A DNA stretch of 64,000 nt from JAWLHA01 sp041690535 (GCA_041690535.1 JAWLHA010000013.1:10277-74276); one strand, 5' to 3'; shown: positions 44,359-53,671, counted from the stretch's first letter. Translations and numbers: made by a program. Notes: a model not told the origin generated them from the sequence alone.

Positions 44359-46902
44359 ATGAATCGATGGGCAATACGGTCATGGGGGGCCGGCCTGGCG
44401 GGCGCTGCAGCGTTGTTGTGCAGCACCGCTTTGCAGGCGGAGATATCCGGCGAGGCGGACACCAGCCTGAACGGTAGCGGCTTCAAGTTGCTGGAGTATC
44501 GCACCCCATCCAGAGCGGATGTGGAGACGCGGAACTGGAACAACAACATTATCGGCGCCGCCGTACATGCCGACGGGTCGGTACTGATACTGGGTGTCAG
44601 TAGCAACCTGGTGCGGATGGGAGACGAGAGCTTCGGGTGGGACGAGGATCATCAAGTTGCGATAATCGCCCGCTACGATGGGGACCTGAACCTGCTCGGT
44701 GACGGTGTAACCGACACCCGTTTTGTCGTCAACGGCCTGTTTACACCGGACGCCAACAAGGCCATCGCCTTCGGCGACAGTGGCGGCGGACCACGCCGCC
44801 TGCGTCAGTTCAATCTGGACGGAGCGCTGGATGAGACCTTTGCCACCGGCGGCAGCTTTCAGGATGTCGACAACCTGTTTGGCAGTGGCTTCATCACCCC
44901 CAGCCTGCCCATGGTGTTCGACAGCGCCGGGCGCCTGCTGGTCTACTCTCCGGGCGTGGGCCTCATCCGCTTCCTGAGCACAGGCTCGCTCGACGCCAAT
45001 TTTGGAACGGCCGGCGTGGCCGGTACGTCCGAGAGCGGATCCGGTGTGGATATCGCCCAAGCGGGCGACGGCGCCTACTATGTCATGCTCAATGACGGCA
45101 GGATCCTCCGCTATACGGCCGCGGGCGCGCTGGATAGCGGTTTCGGTACCGACGGCGTGCTCACATCGGGTACCGGCGTTACTCGGGTCAGCGGTATCGC
45201 GGCGATGCCGGACAACGGCGTGGTGACGGTGGTGAACAACGACCAGGGCACCTCGGCCAGGCTGGTGCACTTCAGCGCCACTGGCGCAGTCGTGAACGAG
45301 AGCTCGACGCTATCGGAGAGCTTTCAGTTGGGGGATGGCACCAACGCCATTCAGCTTGGCTACGGCGGCGGTGCGAGCCTGCTCGGGCTCGAGGATGGCC
45401 GTGTCCTTCTCAGCATCAACTGGGTGGGAAGGACGCCGGCCTGGCAGATCCTCGGCTACCAACTCTTCGGACTGTTCAACGCTGACCTGACGCCCGATAC
45501 GGATTTCGACGGTGGCAATGGGCTTATCGTCCATGAAAGTTTTGCCAGCTTCAGCAGCCAGTTGCCGGTGACCCGCCGCCTGCTGACGCGGGACAATCAA
45601 GGCCGGATTCTTTTCGTCAGTGATTTTGGCAGTAATGGCAATTCGGGAATCACCGATGGCATGGCCACCTGGGGCGTAGCCCGTCTGATGGGTTCCTCGG
45701 ATGGTGAAGGTGGCGGCGGTGATCCGGATACCACGCCGGATGCATTCAGCTTCACCACCGTGACGGACGTGGCGCTGGAGACGCTGGTGACTTCCAGCCC
45801 CGTCACCATCACCGGTCTGGGTGCTCCCGCCACGATCAGCGTGAGCAACGGCGAGTACGCCATCGGTTGCGGCGCCAGCTTCACCAGCGCCAGCGGCAGC
45901 ATCGCCAACAATCAGACCGTGTGCGTGCGCCACACCAGCGCCGCCACCCATGACACGGATACCAACACCACGTTGACCATTGGCGGCGTCTCCGCGCAGT
46001 TCATCAGCACCACGCTGGCCGATGCCGGTGGCGGGCCGGATACCACGCCCGACGCCTTCAGCTTCACCACGCAGACGGACGTGCTGTTGTCCACGCAAGT
46101 CACCTCGAATGCGGTGACCATCACCGGCATCGATGCTGCCGCGGCGATCAGTGTCAGCAATGGCAGCTATTCCGTCGGCTGCGACGGCGGCTTCACCACC
46201 GCCCCGGGCACGATCGAGAACAACGAAGCGGTGTGCGTGCGCCATACCTCGGCCGCTACCTGCCTGGCCAATGTCACGACGGTACTCACCGTCGGCGGCG
46301 TGCAGGGCAGCTTCACCTCCACCACCATCGACGATAGCGTGGACTCGGATGGCGACGGTGTCAGTGACTGCCTGGACAGCGATCCCTACGACGCCGGCAG
46401 TGCCTCGCCGGCCCTGCCCGGCGGCAATACGCTGGACATGACGGTCGATGATGGCAGCTTCTCCGGTGTCGAAATCCTGGATGCCGACAACTTGGGCAAC
46501 CAGACCGGCCGCCCGGACAGCATGAGCTTCCCCTACGGCCTGGCCAGCTATGAAGTCACCGGCTTGACCCCGGGCGCAAGCGTCGAAGTGGTCCTGACCT
46601 ACCCGGCGACCCTGCCGGCCGGCACGCGCGTCTTCAAGTACAGCGATGCCGACGGCTTCGCCGAATTCTCCGGCGCGGTGATCAGTGGCAATACCGTAAC
46701 CCTGACGTTGGTGGACGGCGGCGCGGGCGATGCCGATGGCGTGGCCAATGGCACCATCGTCGACCCGGTCGGTGTGGCGGCACCCGCTCAGAGCAGCCCC
46801 GAGCAACCGAGCCAGCAGGGGAAGAGCGGCGGCGGCAGCCTTTCACCCGCCTGGCTGATTCTGCTGGGTGTCATGGGCTGGTTGGCCCGCCGCAGGGCAT
46901 GA
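44359..46902 (+). CDS. Large GlyGly-CTERM surface or secreted protein
   Basis: 847 residues. Signal peptide MNRWAIRSWGAGLAGAAALL ending near LQAE. Residues about 80-400 contain delta-60-type repeats (RQFNLDGALDETFATGGSFQ, IRFLSTGSLDANFGTAGVAG, YTAAGALDSGFGTDGVLTSG). Two nearly identical domains of about 100 residues follow (both with DTTPDAFSFTT...T...V.I.G...AISVSNG), then a Ca-binding-like DSDGDGVSDCLDSDPYDAG and a domain resembling those of choice-of-anchor proteins. The C-terminus GGGSLSPAWLILLGVMGWLA then RRRA is a GlyGly-CTERM tag, the substrate signal of rhombosortase in type II secretion bacteria. ATG at 44359 has GAGGAGA before it. Confidence 0.85.
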   Translation: MNRWAIRSWGAGLAGAAALLCSTALQAEISGEADTSLNGSGFKLLEYRTPSRADVETRNWNNNIIGAAVHADGSVLILGVSSNLVRMGDESFGWDEDHQVAIIARYDGDLNLLGDGVTDTRFVVNGLFTPDANKAIAFGDSGGGPRRLRQFNLDGALDETFATGGSFQDVDNLFGSGFITPSLPMVFDSAGRLLVYSPGVGLIRFLSTGSLDANFGTAGVAGTSESGSGVDIAQAGDGAYYVMLNDGRILRYTAAGALDSGFGTDGVLTSGTGVTRVSGIAAMPDNGVVTVVNNDQGTSARLVHFSATGAVVNESSTLSESFQLGDGTNAIQLGYGGGASLLGLEDGRVLLSINWVGRTPAWQILGYQLFGLFNADLTPDTDFDGGNGLIVHESFASFSSQLPVTRRLLTRDNQGRILFVSDFGSNGNSGITDGMATWGVARLMGSSDGEGGGGDPDTTPDAFSFTTVTDVALETLVTSSPVTITGLGAPATISVSNGEYAIGCGASFTSASGSIANNQTVCVRHTSAATHDTDTNTTLTIGGVSAQFISTTLADAGGGPDTTPDAFSFTTQTDVLLSTQVTSNAVTITGIDAAAAISVSNGSYSVGCDGGFTTAPGTIENNEAVCVRHTSAATCLANVTTVLTVGGVQGSFTSTTIDDSVDSDGDGVSDCLDSDPYDAGSASPALPGGNTLDMTVDDGSFSGVEILDADNLGNQTGRPDSMSFPYGLASYEVTGLTPGASVEVVLTYPATLPAGTRVFKYSDADGFAEFSGAVISGNTVTLTLVDGGAGDADGVANGTIVDPVGVAAPAQSSPEQPSQQGKSGGGSLSPAWLILLGVMGWLARRRA

Positions 46903-47314
46903 GCAGATCGAGAGCAGTGCATGAGGACGTTCTGCCTCTGAACTGAACATCCCCACGCCGAGGGCGCATAGGGCAGCCCCGGCGGTCGAAAGGCAAAGGT
47001 CTCGTTGGAAGGGGCCAGCCTGGTTGACCGACCGGGGCTTGCTATTTGTGGTGGTATTGTCCGGCCGTTCTGTGGGGGCGGTATGGAAGTGCTTCTGCGG
47101 ATTGCCTCGGGCACCTGTGTCAGGATCAGGAACAGCTGTTTGGTGCGCCTGAACCCGGGAAAGCCGTTACGGCAGAGCTGCAGGGTGCCTCAGCCTCGGT
47201 GAGTGCGGGACTAAGGAGTCTGATCGAACTTTAGTTTTCCAACTGGCCAGCGGCTTGTGCTGTCTATTCGAGGTCGCAGCTCGCCTCTCTTGAAAGATAA
47301 ATTACGTCTGCCTC
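46903..47314. other. Intergenic region between convergent units
   Basis: About 410 bp. Short frames are open (from 47046) but have no recognisable similarity or ribosome site. No clear terminator was found. Confidence 0.35.
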
Positions 47315-47974
47315 CTAAGGCTTGCCCGGGGCCGGTTTCGACCCTGCCGACAACCCCATGCGCGTCGCGTGCCACGAAGCTTCGGCTCGCGAGGAGATCC
47401 CGAGCTTGCGGTAGATGACCTTGATATAGCTTGCCACGGTGTTTTCGGTGAGCTTCAGTTCGTGGGCGACCTCGCTGTTGCGCAGGCCGCGGGCGATGAG
47501 AAACAGCACGTCCTTTTCCCGCGGCGTCAGGTCGTCCTCGGGTGGGATGGGACCGGTGAGACGGAAGTGTTCCATGATGCGCCGCGCAATGGACGGTGAG
47601 AGGGCGGGAATGCCCTCGGCCAGTTGCTTCAACTGGCGGATCAGTACGCCTTCGGGCTGTTCCTTCAGCAGATAACCCTGAGCGCCGGCCGACAAGGCCA
47701 ACACGATGTGGGTGTCATCACCCATGACCGTAGTGACGACACAGAGGGCGTCGGGCTGTACCAGCCGCAGGTTGCGCAGCACGTCGAGGCCGGAGCCGTC
47801 AGGCAGGCCGAGATCGATGAGCGCAAGGCCGTAGTTCTTCGACGCCACTGCGGCGATCCCCGCGCGCATGCTCGCCGCCTCGTCCACGGTGCAGCCCGGA
47901 AAGGCGGATTGCGCGATGTCGGCGAGCCACTGGCGGGTCTCGGCAATGTCCTCGACGATGAGTACCGACTTCAT
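47315..47974 (-). CDS. NarL/LuxR-family response regulator
   Basis: 219 residues. Receiver domain with phosphoacceptor Asp54 in ALIDLGLPDGSG, acidic pair in LIVEDI, Thr in VVTTV and Lys in YLLKEQ. C-terminal helix-turn-helix: LTPREKDVLFLIARGLRNSE, VAHELKLTENTVASYIKVIY, RKLGISSRAEA. Start overlaps the stop of the kinase gene (ATGA), so they are translationally coupled. Likely binds the CCCCCTGATCAGGGGG-type palindromes nearby (inference). Confidence 0.93.
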   Translation of the reverse strand: MKSVLIVEDIAETRQWLADIAQSAFPGCTVDEAASMRAGIAAVASKNYGLALIDLGLPDGSGLDVLRNLRLVQPDALCVVTTVMGDDTHIVLALSAGAQGYLLKEQPEGVLIRQLKQLAEGIPALSPSIARRIMEHFRLTGPIPPEDDLTPREKDVLFLIARGLRNSEVAHELKLTENTVASYIKVIYRKLGISSRAEASWHATRMGLSAGSKPAPGKP

Positions 47975-50133
47975 GCAGGGATCCCCGGGCTGACCAGGGG
48001 GAACCGGGCGGCGATGCGCGTGCCGGGCAGCCGGCTGACCACCTCGAACTGCCCCTGAAGGCCAGCGATGCGTGAGCGCATATTGGCCAGTCCGTTGCCG
48101 GCGTCGGCCGTCTCGGCATCGAAGCCCTTGCCGTCGTCCTCGATGGTGACGGCGAGAATGCTGTCGTGATGACGGATGGCCACCTTGAGCGTCGAAGCCT
48201 GCGCATGCCGGATCACGTTCTGTACCGCTTCGCGGATGAGCGAACGCAGTGTGTGAATGGTATGCAGATGCAGGGTCGGCATGTCGTCACCTTCGGCCTG
48301 CCATTCCAGGGTTACGCCGGCGGCAGACAGGTGCTCGGAGACCTGCATGCGCAGGTCGGCCAGTGTCTCGTTGAAGGAGAGTTCGGGACGCGAGGCATTG
48401 TTGATGATGTCGCGCAGGTCGGAGAGGGTGTCGCGGATCATGGCATCCTTGCGAGCCGACTCGCGGCTGTGCAAGGCCCCGAGCAGTTGCACGCCGATGT
48501 TGTCGTGCATGTCGCGGGCGATGCGCATGCGTTCTTCGGCCACGCCCTTTTCATAGGCGTCCCGGCTTTCCATGGCGTAGGCCAGCAGAGCATGCAGCTC
48601 CCTGGCCATGGCGGCATCCCGCAACGAAAACAGCTTGCGGCCGCCATGGGCGTATGAGAGCCGCAGAGCGGGCAGGTCGCCGGTGCCGGGGATGAGCAGC
48701 GCGATGCCGTCTTCGACAATGGTGACCTCGGTGGCCGCGACCGCACTATCGACATGGAGTGGCTTGAAGCCTTTCTGCAAAAGGCTCTGCCAGCGTGCGC
48801 CCCGGTCGCGCCCGGGTGGGGCCAGCGCCACGTCCATCACCCGTCGGAACAGGTGCTCGTGGTCCGGTGCCCGGCGATTGAGGAAGAAGCGGGCCAGTGC
48901 ATCGCGAAAGGGCAGATAGACGAAGGCCACAAGCAGCAGGGCGAGTCCGAAGGCCGGAATGCGGTCGAGGGGCAGGGCGAAGATCAGCAGAGCATCAATG
49001 GCGATCAGCAGCATCACGCCGCCAACGTAGAACAGAATCCGGAATGCCCACTCGTCGAGCTCGAACAGCCGGTAGCGCGCCACACCCAGCGCGACGCCAA
49101 CATAGATGAGCAGGAAGAACACGAATGCCAGGCCTTGGGAGAGCATCGGCGGCGCGCCGATCAGGTTCGGCGCGATGACGGTCGCGACGAAGGTGCCCGC
49201 GCCGACGGCTACCGACAGTCCAAGCCAGCGTAGCGCGGCGCGGGCAAGCGGGTCGCCGCGGGTTTTCCAGTATTGCAATCCCGCAGCGATGAGGATGCCC
49301 GTCATTTCGATGAGCGTCGGCAGATGGTGGCCGGTGGCGGGGCCGGAAAACAGCTTGAGTGTGTCCGCGAGCCACCAGGCGCCGAACAGGGCAGGCAGTA
49401 TGAGCAGCCGGCGCGGGGTGATCAGCGGGCGCGGGTAGATCAGGAACAGGGCGATCATGGCGGCGCCGAAGGTGAGCGCGCCCAAATGATTGATCGCGGA
49501 CAGGACGCCAAACAAACCCCCGTCAATCGCCAGCTCCCGTGTGCTGTAGACGGCTGCGGGGAACGAAAAGGTCAGAATACTCGCGCCCACCAGCGCAAAG
49601 ATGCGGGTCGCCAGCTCGGATTTACGAAGGCTCCACACCCAGGCAGCGATCAAGAAGCTCGCCAGTCCGACGAAGATTTGCAGCCAAAAGGCGGCGGGTA
49701 GGGCTGCGATGGGCCGCTGGCGTTGAGGCTCCACGGCCATACGCGCGACCGTACCATCGTCGGCACGGATCTCCAACTCGACATGGCCGCTGCGCAGGAT
49801 GGCCTCGACGACGCCCTGGCGGGCGAAGAAGGCGCCCATCTCTGCGTAGGTCTCGAAGACATCCGGCTCCTCGACGAGATCGCTGCCCAGCAGGGCGATG
49901 GCCGAACCATCGGCCCCCGTCAGGGAAGCCAGCGTACCCCGCGGTGGAATATCACGCGCCGGGCCGGTCGCATCGGCGGAGACGATCCGCAGGCCATCCG
50001 CTTCCGGATCGGCCACCAGCCCCAGCCCGAGCCAGGGCCGATTCGTCGCGAGGACCAGCATGAAGATGGCCAACGCGAGGCCGGCGCCCAGGGCAGTGAA
50101 GAGAACGGCGGCAGGTGCAAGTCTGATGGGCAC
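47971..50133 (-). CDS. NarX-type membrane histidine kinase
   Basis: 720 residues. N-terminal helix, a periplasmic PDZ-like segment (PPRGTLASLTGADGSAIALL), then about seven to eight membrane helices (LQIFVGLASFLIAAWVWSL, LTFGAAMIALFLIYPRPL, LAFVFFLLIYVGVALGVARY, ILFYVGGVMLLIAIDALLIF), and a cytosolic HisKA_3 kinase: ERMRIARDMHDNIGVQLLGA with the phospho-His, then HATPase motifs LIREAVQNVIRHAQAS and DDGKGFD...GNGLANMRSR. A multi-pass sensor of this sort suits a lipid-phase or small-molecule signal. Partner of the regulator at 47315. Confidence 0.92.
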   Translation of the reverse strand: MPIRLAPAAVLFTALGAGLALAIFMLVLATNRPWLGLGLVADPEADGLRIVSADATGPARDIPPRGTLASLTGADGSAIALLGSDLVEEPDVFETYAEMGAFFARQGVVEAILRSGHVELEIRADDGTVARMAVEPQRQRPIAALPAAFWLQIFVGLASFLIAAWVWSLRKSELATRIFALVGASILTFSFPAAVYSTRELAIDGGLFGVLSAINHLGALTFGAAMIALFLIYPRPLITPRRLLILPALFGAWWLADTLKLFSGPATGHHLPTLIEMTGILIAAGLQYWKTRGDPLARAALRWLGLSVAVGAGTFVATVIAPNLIGAPPMLSQGLAFVFFLLIYVGVALGVARYRLFELDEWAFRILFYVGGVMLLIAIDALLIFALPLDRIPAFGLALLLVAFVYLPFRDALARFFLNRRAPDHEHLFRRVMDVALAPPGRDRGARWQSLLQKGFKPLHVDSAVAATEVTIVEDGIALLIPGTGDLPALRLSYAHGGRKLFSLRDAAMARELHALLAYAMESRDAYEKGVAEERMRIARDMHDNIGVQLLGALHSRESARKDAMIRDTLSDLRDIINNASRPELSFNETLADLRMQVSEHLSAAGVTLEWQAEGDDMPTLHLHTIHTLRSLIREAVQNVIRHAQASTLKVAIRHHDSILAVTIEDDGKGFDAETADAGNGLANMRSRIAGLQGQFEVVSRLPGTRIAARFPLVSPGIPA

Positions 50134-50197
50134 GATTCAGGTCCTCGGTGACATGGGGTTGTTCTTGTTGTCAGCGCGATCGTCCATGCCGTGTGCC

Positions 50198-50242
50198 ATT
50201 GTAGGGGCGACGAGGAGTGGTGCAACCTCCCTGAACCGGGGT
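50198..50242 (-). promoter_or_regulatory. Palindrome-like site plus -10 before the kinase-regulator operon (site 3)
   Basis: On the minus strand, ACCCCGGTTCAGGGAG (50242-50227) matches the CCCCCTGATCAGGGGG palindrome at 12 of 16 positions and is followed after 23 nt by TACAAT (50203-50198), 65 nt before the kinase start. The spacing is equal to sites 1 and 2. Confidence 0.45.
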
Positions 50243-50376
50243 GCCGGCAAGTGTGGGCCTCCTGAACGGTGGCGATCTTGCGGTTTGCGTTTCTATTGAG
50301 GGCCCTTTGATACGCTTGCAGTAGCCGGCCCGCGCCCGATGGTGTACAAAAACCCGTTCCGTTCGGAGAGGTCGTC

Positions 50377-51177
50377 GTGGAGCGCATCTTTCAACCCTGG
50401 TGGGGTGAGTACCGGCTCGAGAACCGTCAAACCGGCTGCTGGCGCATCGGTCCGCTGTCCTTGTGGATCCAGCCGCAACATCCGGAGTGGCGCATCGCCT
50501 ACCGGTCGTCCACGGATCTCGGCCTGACCGACATTGAGATCAACGTGCCCTGTGGCCAGGAGATTCCCGCCGGGGTCGAGAACCTGCTTCGCTTCGGCTT
50601 TTCCGCCCCAGGGAACTGGCTGAAAATCCAGCCCATGCTGGCCGATCGCCCGGTGATTTCACGCCCCGGAAAACCCCTGTTTCTGCCGCCGGGGGAGGCC
50701 ATCACCCTCTATGTAAGTTCGCCCCTGTGGTTGAGGGTCCAGGCGGGCGAGCGACGGTCCGTGCTCAGCGAGTTTCCGGTCCACCAGCCCTCCGACACCT
50801 GGTTCGGTTCCCCCATGGACGAGGACGGCTACAGCTACTCCGCCGTGACGCGTGCCCTCACCAGTCTCCAGGACTTTCCCTACAGCCCCGTGCGGGCGGT
50901 CACGCCCGTGGTGATCCGCAACGTCGCCACCAACATCCTGCCTATCGAACGCCTGAACCTGCCCGTACCCTTCCTTAGCCTGTATGAGGCGGAAAACGGC
51001 AGCCTTTGGACCCAGTCGGTCACCTTGGAGCGTGAAGAGGATGATGGGGAGCTGGCGCTGCTCAAGTTGGGTCGCACTCTTCCGGAGTTTCTGGGCCAGG
51101 GACGTCTGCTGGCCGAACCGCGCCAACACGCGGAGAAGAATCTGGTCTTCCAGGCATTCAGCCGGTTTTTTATTTGA
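50377..51177 (+). CDS. DUF432-like protein paired with MscS
   Basis: 266 residues, soluble, beta-rich. Begins FQPWWGEYRLENRQTGCWRI and contains PCGQEIPAGVENLLRFGFSA, LFLPPGEAITLYVSSPLWLR and TWFGSPMDEDGYSYSAVTRA. Resembles the DUF432 family, which is often encoded next to mechanosensitive channels; the assignment is from memory of that pattern. GTG start at 50377. The mscS gene follows 12 bp later. Function unknown. Confidence 0.65.
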   Translation: MERIFQPWWGEYRLENRQTGCWRIGPLSLWIQPQHPEWRIAYRSSTDLGLTDIEINVPCGQEIPAGVENLLRFGFSAPGNWLKIQPMLADRPVISRPGKPLFLPPGEAITLYVSSPLWLRVQAGERRSVLSEFPVHQPSDTWFGSPMDEDGYSYSAVTRALTSLQDFPYSPVRAVTPVVIRNVATNILPIERLNLPVPFLSLYEAENGSLWTQSVTLEREEDDGELALLKLGRTLPEFLGQGRLLAEPRQHAEKNLVFQAFSRFFI

Positions 51178-51189
51178 GGTCGAACGACG

Positions 51190-52062
51190 ATGGAATGGTG
51201 GGACAGCCTTGTTGAACTCCTGCTCAGCCCCTATGGCGTGAACGTCGGCCGTGCCGCAATCCTGGTGACCGGCGGCTTCGTGCTCGCCAAATGGCTGAGC
51301 GTTTCCGCCGTGTTCCTGACCCGGCGTTACACCCAGAAGCAGGGCGCCATGCTGGTGCGCCGCGGCAGTTTCTGGGTGGTGATGGGGTTGGCGCTGGCCT
51401 CGGCCCTGGCGGAACTGGGCTTCGACATCACCATCATTTTGGGCGCCGCGGGTATTCTCACCGTGGCCCTGGGCTTCGCGTCCCAGACCTCCGCGTCCAA
51501 CCTCATCAGCGGTCTTTTTCTCATCGGCGAGCGGCCCTTCGTGGTGGGTGATGTCATCAAGGTGGGCAGTACCACCGGTGAAGTGCTGACCATCGATCTG
51601 CTCTCGGTCAAGCTGCGCACCTTCGACAACCTGTTTGTTCGCGTCCCCAACGAGGTGCTCATCAAGTCCGAGATCACCAACCTGACGCGTTTTCCCATCC
51701 GCCGTCTGGATCTCAAGATCGGCGTGGCCTACAAGGAGAACATCGCCCACGTCCGCGAGGTGCTCATGGATGTGGCGGACAGAAATCCCCTTTGCCTGGT
51801 GGAGCCGGCGCCCCTGTTTATCTTCACCGGCTTCGGCGACTCGGCCCTGGAACTCCAGTTTTCGGTCTGGTCTAAACGTGAGAACTTCCTGGCGTTGCGC
51901 AACAGCATCCAGGAAGAGATCAAGACGGCTTTCGAGGAACAGGGCATTCTGATCCCCTTCCCCCACCGGACTTTGGAGATCAAACTTCCGGAGGAAGGTC
52001 TGCCGGTGTATATGGCAGAGAGCCACACCCCACAAGCGCACAAGCGCACGGGGACGGAGTGA
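51190..52062 (+). CDS. mscS: Small-conductance mechanosensitive channel MscS
   Basis: 290 residues. Three membrane helices (NVGRAAILVTGGFVLAKWLS, GSFWVVMGLALASALAELGF and the pore helix IILGAAGILTVALGFASQTS) and the conserved cytosolic beta domain (IGERPFVVGDVIKVGSTTGE, FVRVPNEVLIKSEITNLTRF). The pore-helix Gly/Ala pattern is typical. Acts in the inner membrane as a release valve on hypo-osmotic shock. Second gene of a two-gene operon. Confidence 0.93.
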   Translation: MEWWDSLVELLLSPYGVNVGRAAILVTGGFVLAKWLSVSAVFLTRRYTQKQGAMLVRRGSFWVVMGLALASALAELGFDITIILGAAGILTVALGFASQTSASNLISGLFLIGERPFVVGDVIKVGSTTGEVLTIDLLSVKLRTFDNLFVRVPNEVLIKSEITNLTRFPIRRLDLKIGVAYKENIAHVREVLMDVADRNPLCLVEPAPLFIFTGFGDSALELQFSVWSKRENFLALRNSIQEEIKTAFEEQGILIPFPHRTLEIKLPEEGLPVYMAESHTPQAHKRTGTE

Positions 52063-52201
52063 ATGGCCAAGAAGCATTCAACGCAAAGACGCAGAGAGGC
52101 CAAAAAGCATTCGGGTGCGGATCTTTTGTAACGACGCCTTAGTCGCTATGAAACAGCAGCTTACGCAAGAAAGGGGCTAGGCGAAGGGGCTCGCCGGTGG
52201 T

Positions 52202-52800
52202 ATGTATCCGGTTGCGAAGCAGTTACGTCCCAACCAGGAACCCCTTCAGATGCGAGAGTATAACAACGCCACCGAGTTTGACGAGTTTCATGCCGCCCGC
52301 GAGCAATTCGACCAATTGGTCGGAGAGCTGAGAAGTGAAAGCGCGCAGGCGCTGGAGATTGGTGACGCCGAGGCGCTGGTGGAACGGGAAGGGACGGAGC
52401 TGTTGCGGCGGTTACTCCAGGGTTATTTGGAGATCCGCAGCCGGAGCGAACAGCAGAAGAAGGCAGTTACCGGACCAGATGGCCAAGAACGGACGCACTG
52501 TCGTGGAGGCCAGACCCGTCGCTTGATGACGGTATTCGGGGAAGTGGTGATCAGCCGTTTTGGCTATAGCCGACGAGGCGTTAGCAGCCATTTCCCCTTG
52601 GATGAAGCACTGAACCTGCCGGGGGACAAGTATTCGCCGGGGCTGCGTCGGCGGGTGGCGCAGGAAGCAGCGAAAGGTTCATTCGATGAGGCGGTGGAGT
52701 CGATCACGCGGAACACTGGTGGCAAGGTTCCCAAGCGGCAGGCGGAAGCACTCTCACGCGAGGTAAGCCAGGATTTCGCGAATAAATGGGGTCGTAGTAA
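52202..52800 (+). pseudogene. ISKra4-family transposase N-terminal remnant
   Basis: Reads ATEFDEFHAAREQFDQLVGE, EREGTELLRRLLQGYLEIRS, CRGGQTRRLMTVFGEVVISR, FGYSRRGVSSHFPLDEALNL and EAAKGSFDEAVESITRNTGG, the N-terminal half of ISKra4 transposases. Similarity stops near 52785 (SQDFANKW); the catalytic DDE part is missing. Confidence 0.8.
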
Positions 52801-52849
52801 CTTTTCTCTGATAAATGCGCGCTTTCAAGCAAGAGCCCGCCCATGATCT

Positions 52850-52942
52850 GGAAGGCAAGGGCGAGACCGCCCGCAGCGTCCATTTCGGCTACGACCCCTT
52901 GGCAACCTCGCCACGGTCACCGACGCCCTCGAACGCACCACC
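52850..52942 (+). pseudogene. RHS-repeat fragment with a frameshift
   Basis: GKGETARSVHFGYDPL then, after restoring one lost G, GNLATVTDALERTTAG: an RHS YD-repeat fragment. It is bounded on the right by a family-C repeat, like the larger RHS end at 34587. Confidence 0.6.
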
Positions 52943-53013
52943 GCAGGGGACAGTGACAAATGCTAATCATTGTCATGTGCATGTGTGACCGCCCCCTTAC
53001 CGACCCCTTTTCC
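52943..53013. repeat. Degenerate family-C repeat pair
   Basis: CAGTGACAAATGCTAATCATT and a facing, diverged GTGACCGCCCCCTTACCGACC with CCTTTTCC. Confidence 0.65.
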
Positions 53014-53038
53014 TTTTCCCCTCTTTCTGAAACTCACC

Positions 53039-53067
53039 TTGTTGCGTGATGCGCAACACGCTACAAT
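53039..53067 (+). promoter_or_regulatory. higBA promoter and operator
   Basis: TTGTTG (53039-53044), 17-nt spacer, TACAAT (53062-53067). The inverted repeat GTTGCG-TGATG-CGCAAC (53041-53057) overlaps the -35, placing HigA repression there (inference). The leader before the ATG at 53076 is almost absent. Confidence 0.6.
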
Positions 53068-53075
53068 GTGTGTCC

Positions 53076-53354
53076 ATGATCAAGTCTTTTCGCCACAAGG
53101 GAGTCGAACACTTCTACGAGTCGGGAAGCGTTTCAGGGATTCAGCCCCAGCATGCTAAGCGGCTCAGAATGCAGCTAGCTGCGCTGGATACCGCCCAAGC
53201 GATTGAAGACATGCATATCCCCGGGTTTCGCTTGCATGCCCTGAAAGGGGATGCAAGCGATCGGTGGTCGATTTGGGTCAATGGCAATTGGCGGTTGACA
53301 TTCGAGTTCCGCGAGGGAAATGCCTATGGTTTGCATTATGAGGACTATCACTGA
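53076..53354 (+). CDS. higB: HigB toxin
   Basis: 92 residues, RelE-superfamily: MIKSFRHKGVEHFYESGSVS, HAKRLRMQLAALDTAQAIED, FRLHALKGDASDRWSIWVNG, NWRLTFEFREGNAYGLHYED YH. The R-W-x-V-N-G-N-W-R-L-T-F core is the mRNA-interferase signature. ATG at 53076 is preferred over the upstream GTG at 53046, which lies inside the promoter. Its stop overlaps the higA start, the standard toxin-first order. Confidence 0.93.
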   Translation: MIKSFRHKGVEHFYESGSVSGIQPQHAKRLRMQLAALDTAQAIEDMHIPGFRLHALKGDASDRWSIWVNGNWRLTFEFREGNAYGLHYEDYH

Positions 53355-53671
53355 TGACGATGCACAATCCACCGCACCCGGGCGAATTTATCCGTGAGGT
53401 ATATTTAGAGCCTTTTGGTTTCAGTGCGAGGAATCTCGCCACCAAGCTGAAGGTCTCCCCTTCCACTTTGGCCCGGGTCCTGCAGGGACGTAGTTCGGTG
53501 AGCCCGGAGATGGCCTTGCGTCTGTCGAAGGCGCTTGGGCGCTCTCCCGAGAGTTGGTTGGCGATGCAGGACCATTACGACCTGTGGTATGCGAAGAGAA
53601 CCGTCGATCTCGCGAATGTAGAAGCACTGCGGTTTGATGATCCTAACGATGGGCAGCAAACGGCCCATTGA
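53354..53671 (+). CDS. higA: HigA antitoxin
   Basis: 105 residues: HNPPHPGEFIREVYLEPFGF, then the Xre-type helix-turn-helix ARNLATKLKVSPSTLARVLQ and GRSSVSPEMALRLSKALGRS with WLAMQDHYDLWYAK. Represses its own operon and neutralises HigB by family precedent. Overlaps higB by one base. Confidence 0.94.
   Translation: MTMHNPPHPGEFIREVYLEPFGFSARNLATKLKVSPSTLARVLQGRSSVSPEMALRLSKALGRSPESWLAMQDHYDLWYAKRTVDLANVEALRFDDPNDGQQTAH

Noticed and set aside
47005..47234. Small genes between the GlyGly-CTERM gene and the response regulator
   Set aside because: Two short overlapping frames without ribosome sites or known similarity.
47990..48010. Another copy of the CCCCTG...CAGGGG operator
   Set aside because: CTGACCAGGGGGAAC resembles half of the motif, but it lies inside the kinase coding end with no -10 at the right distance.
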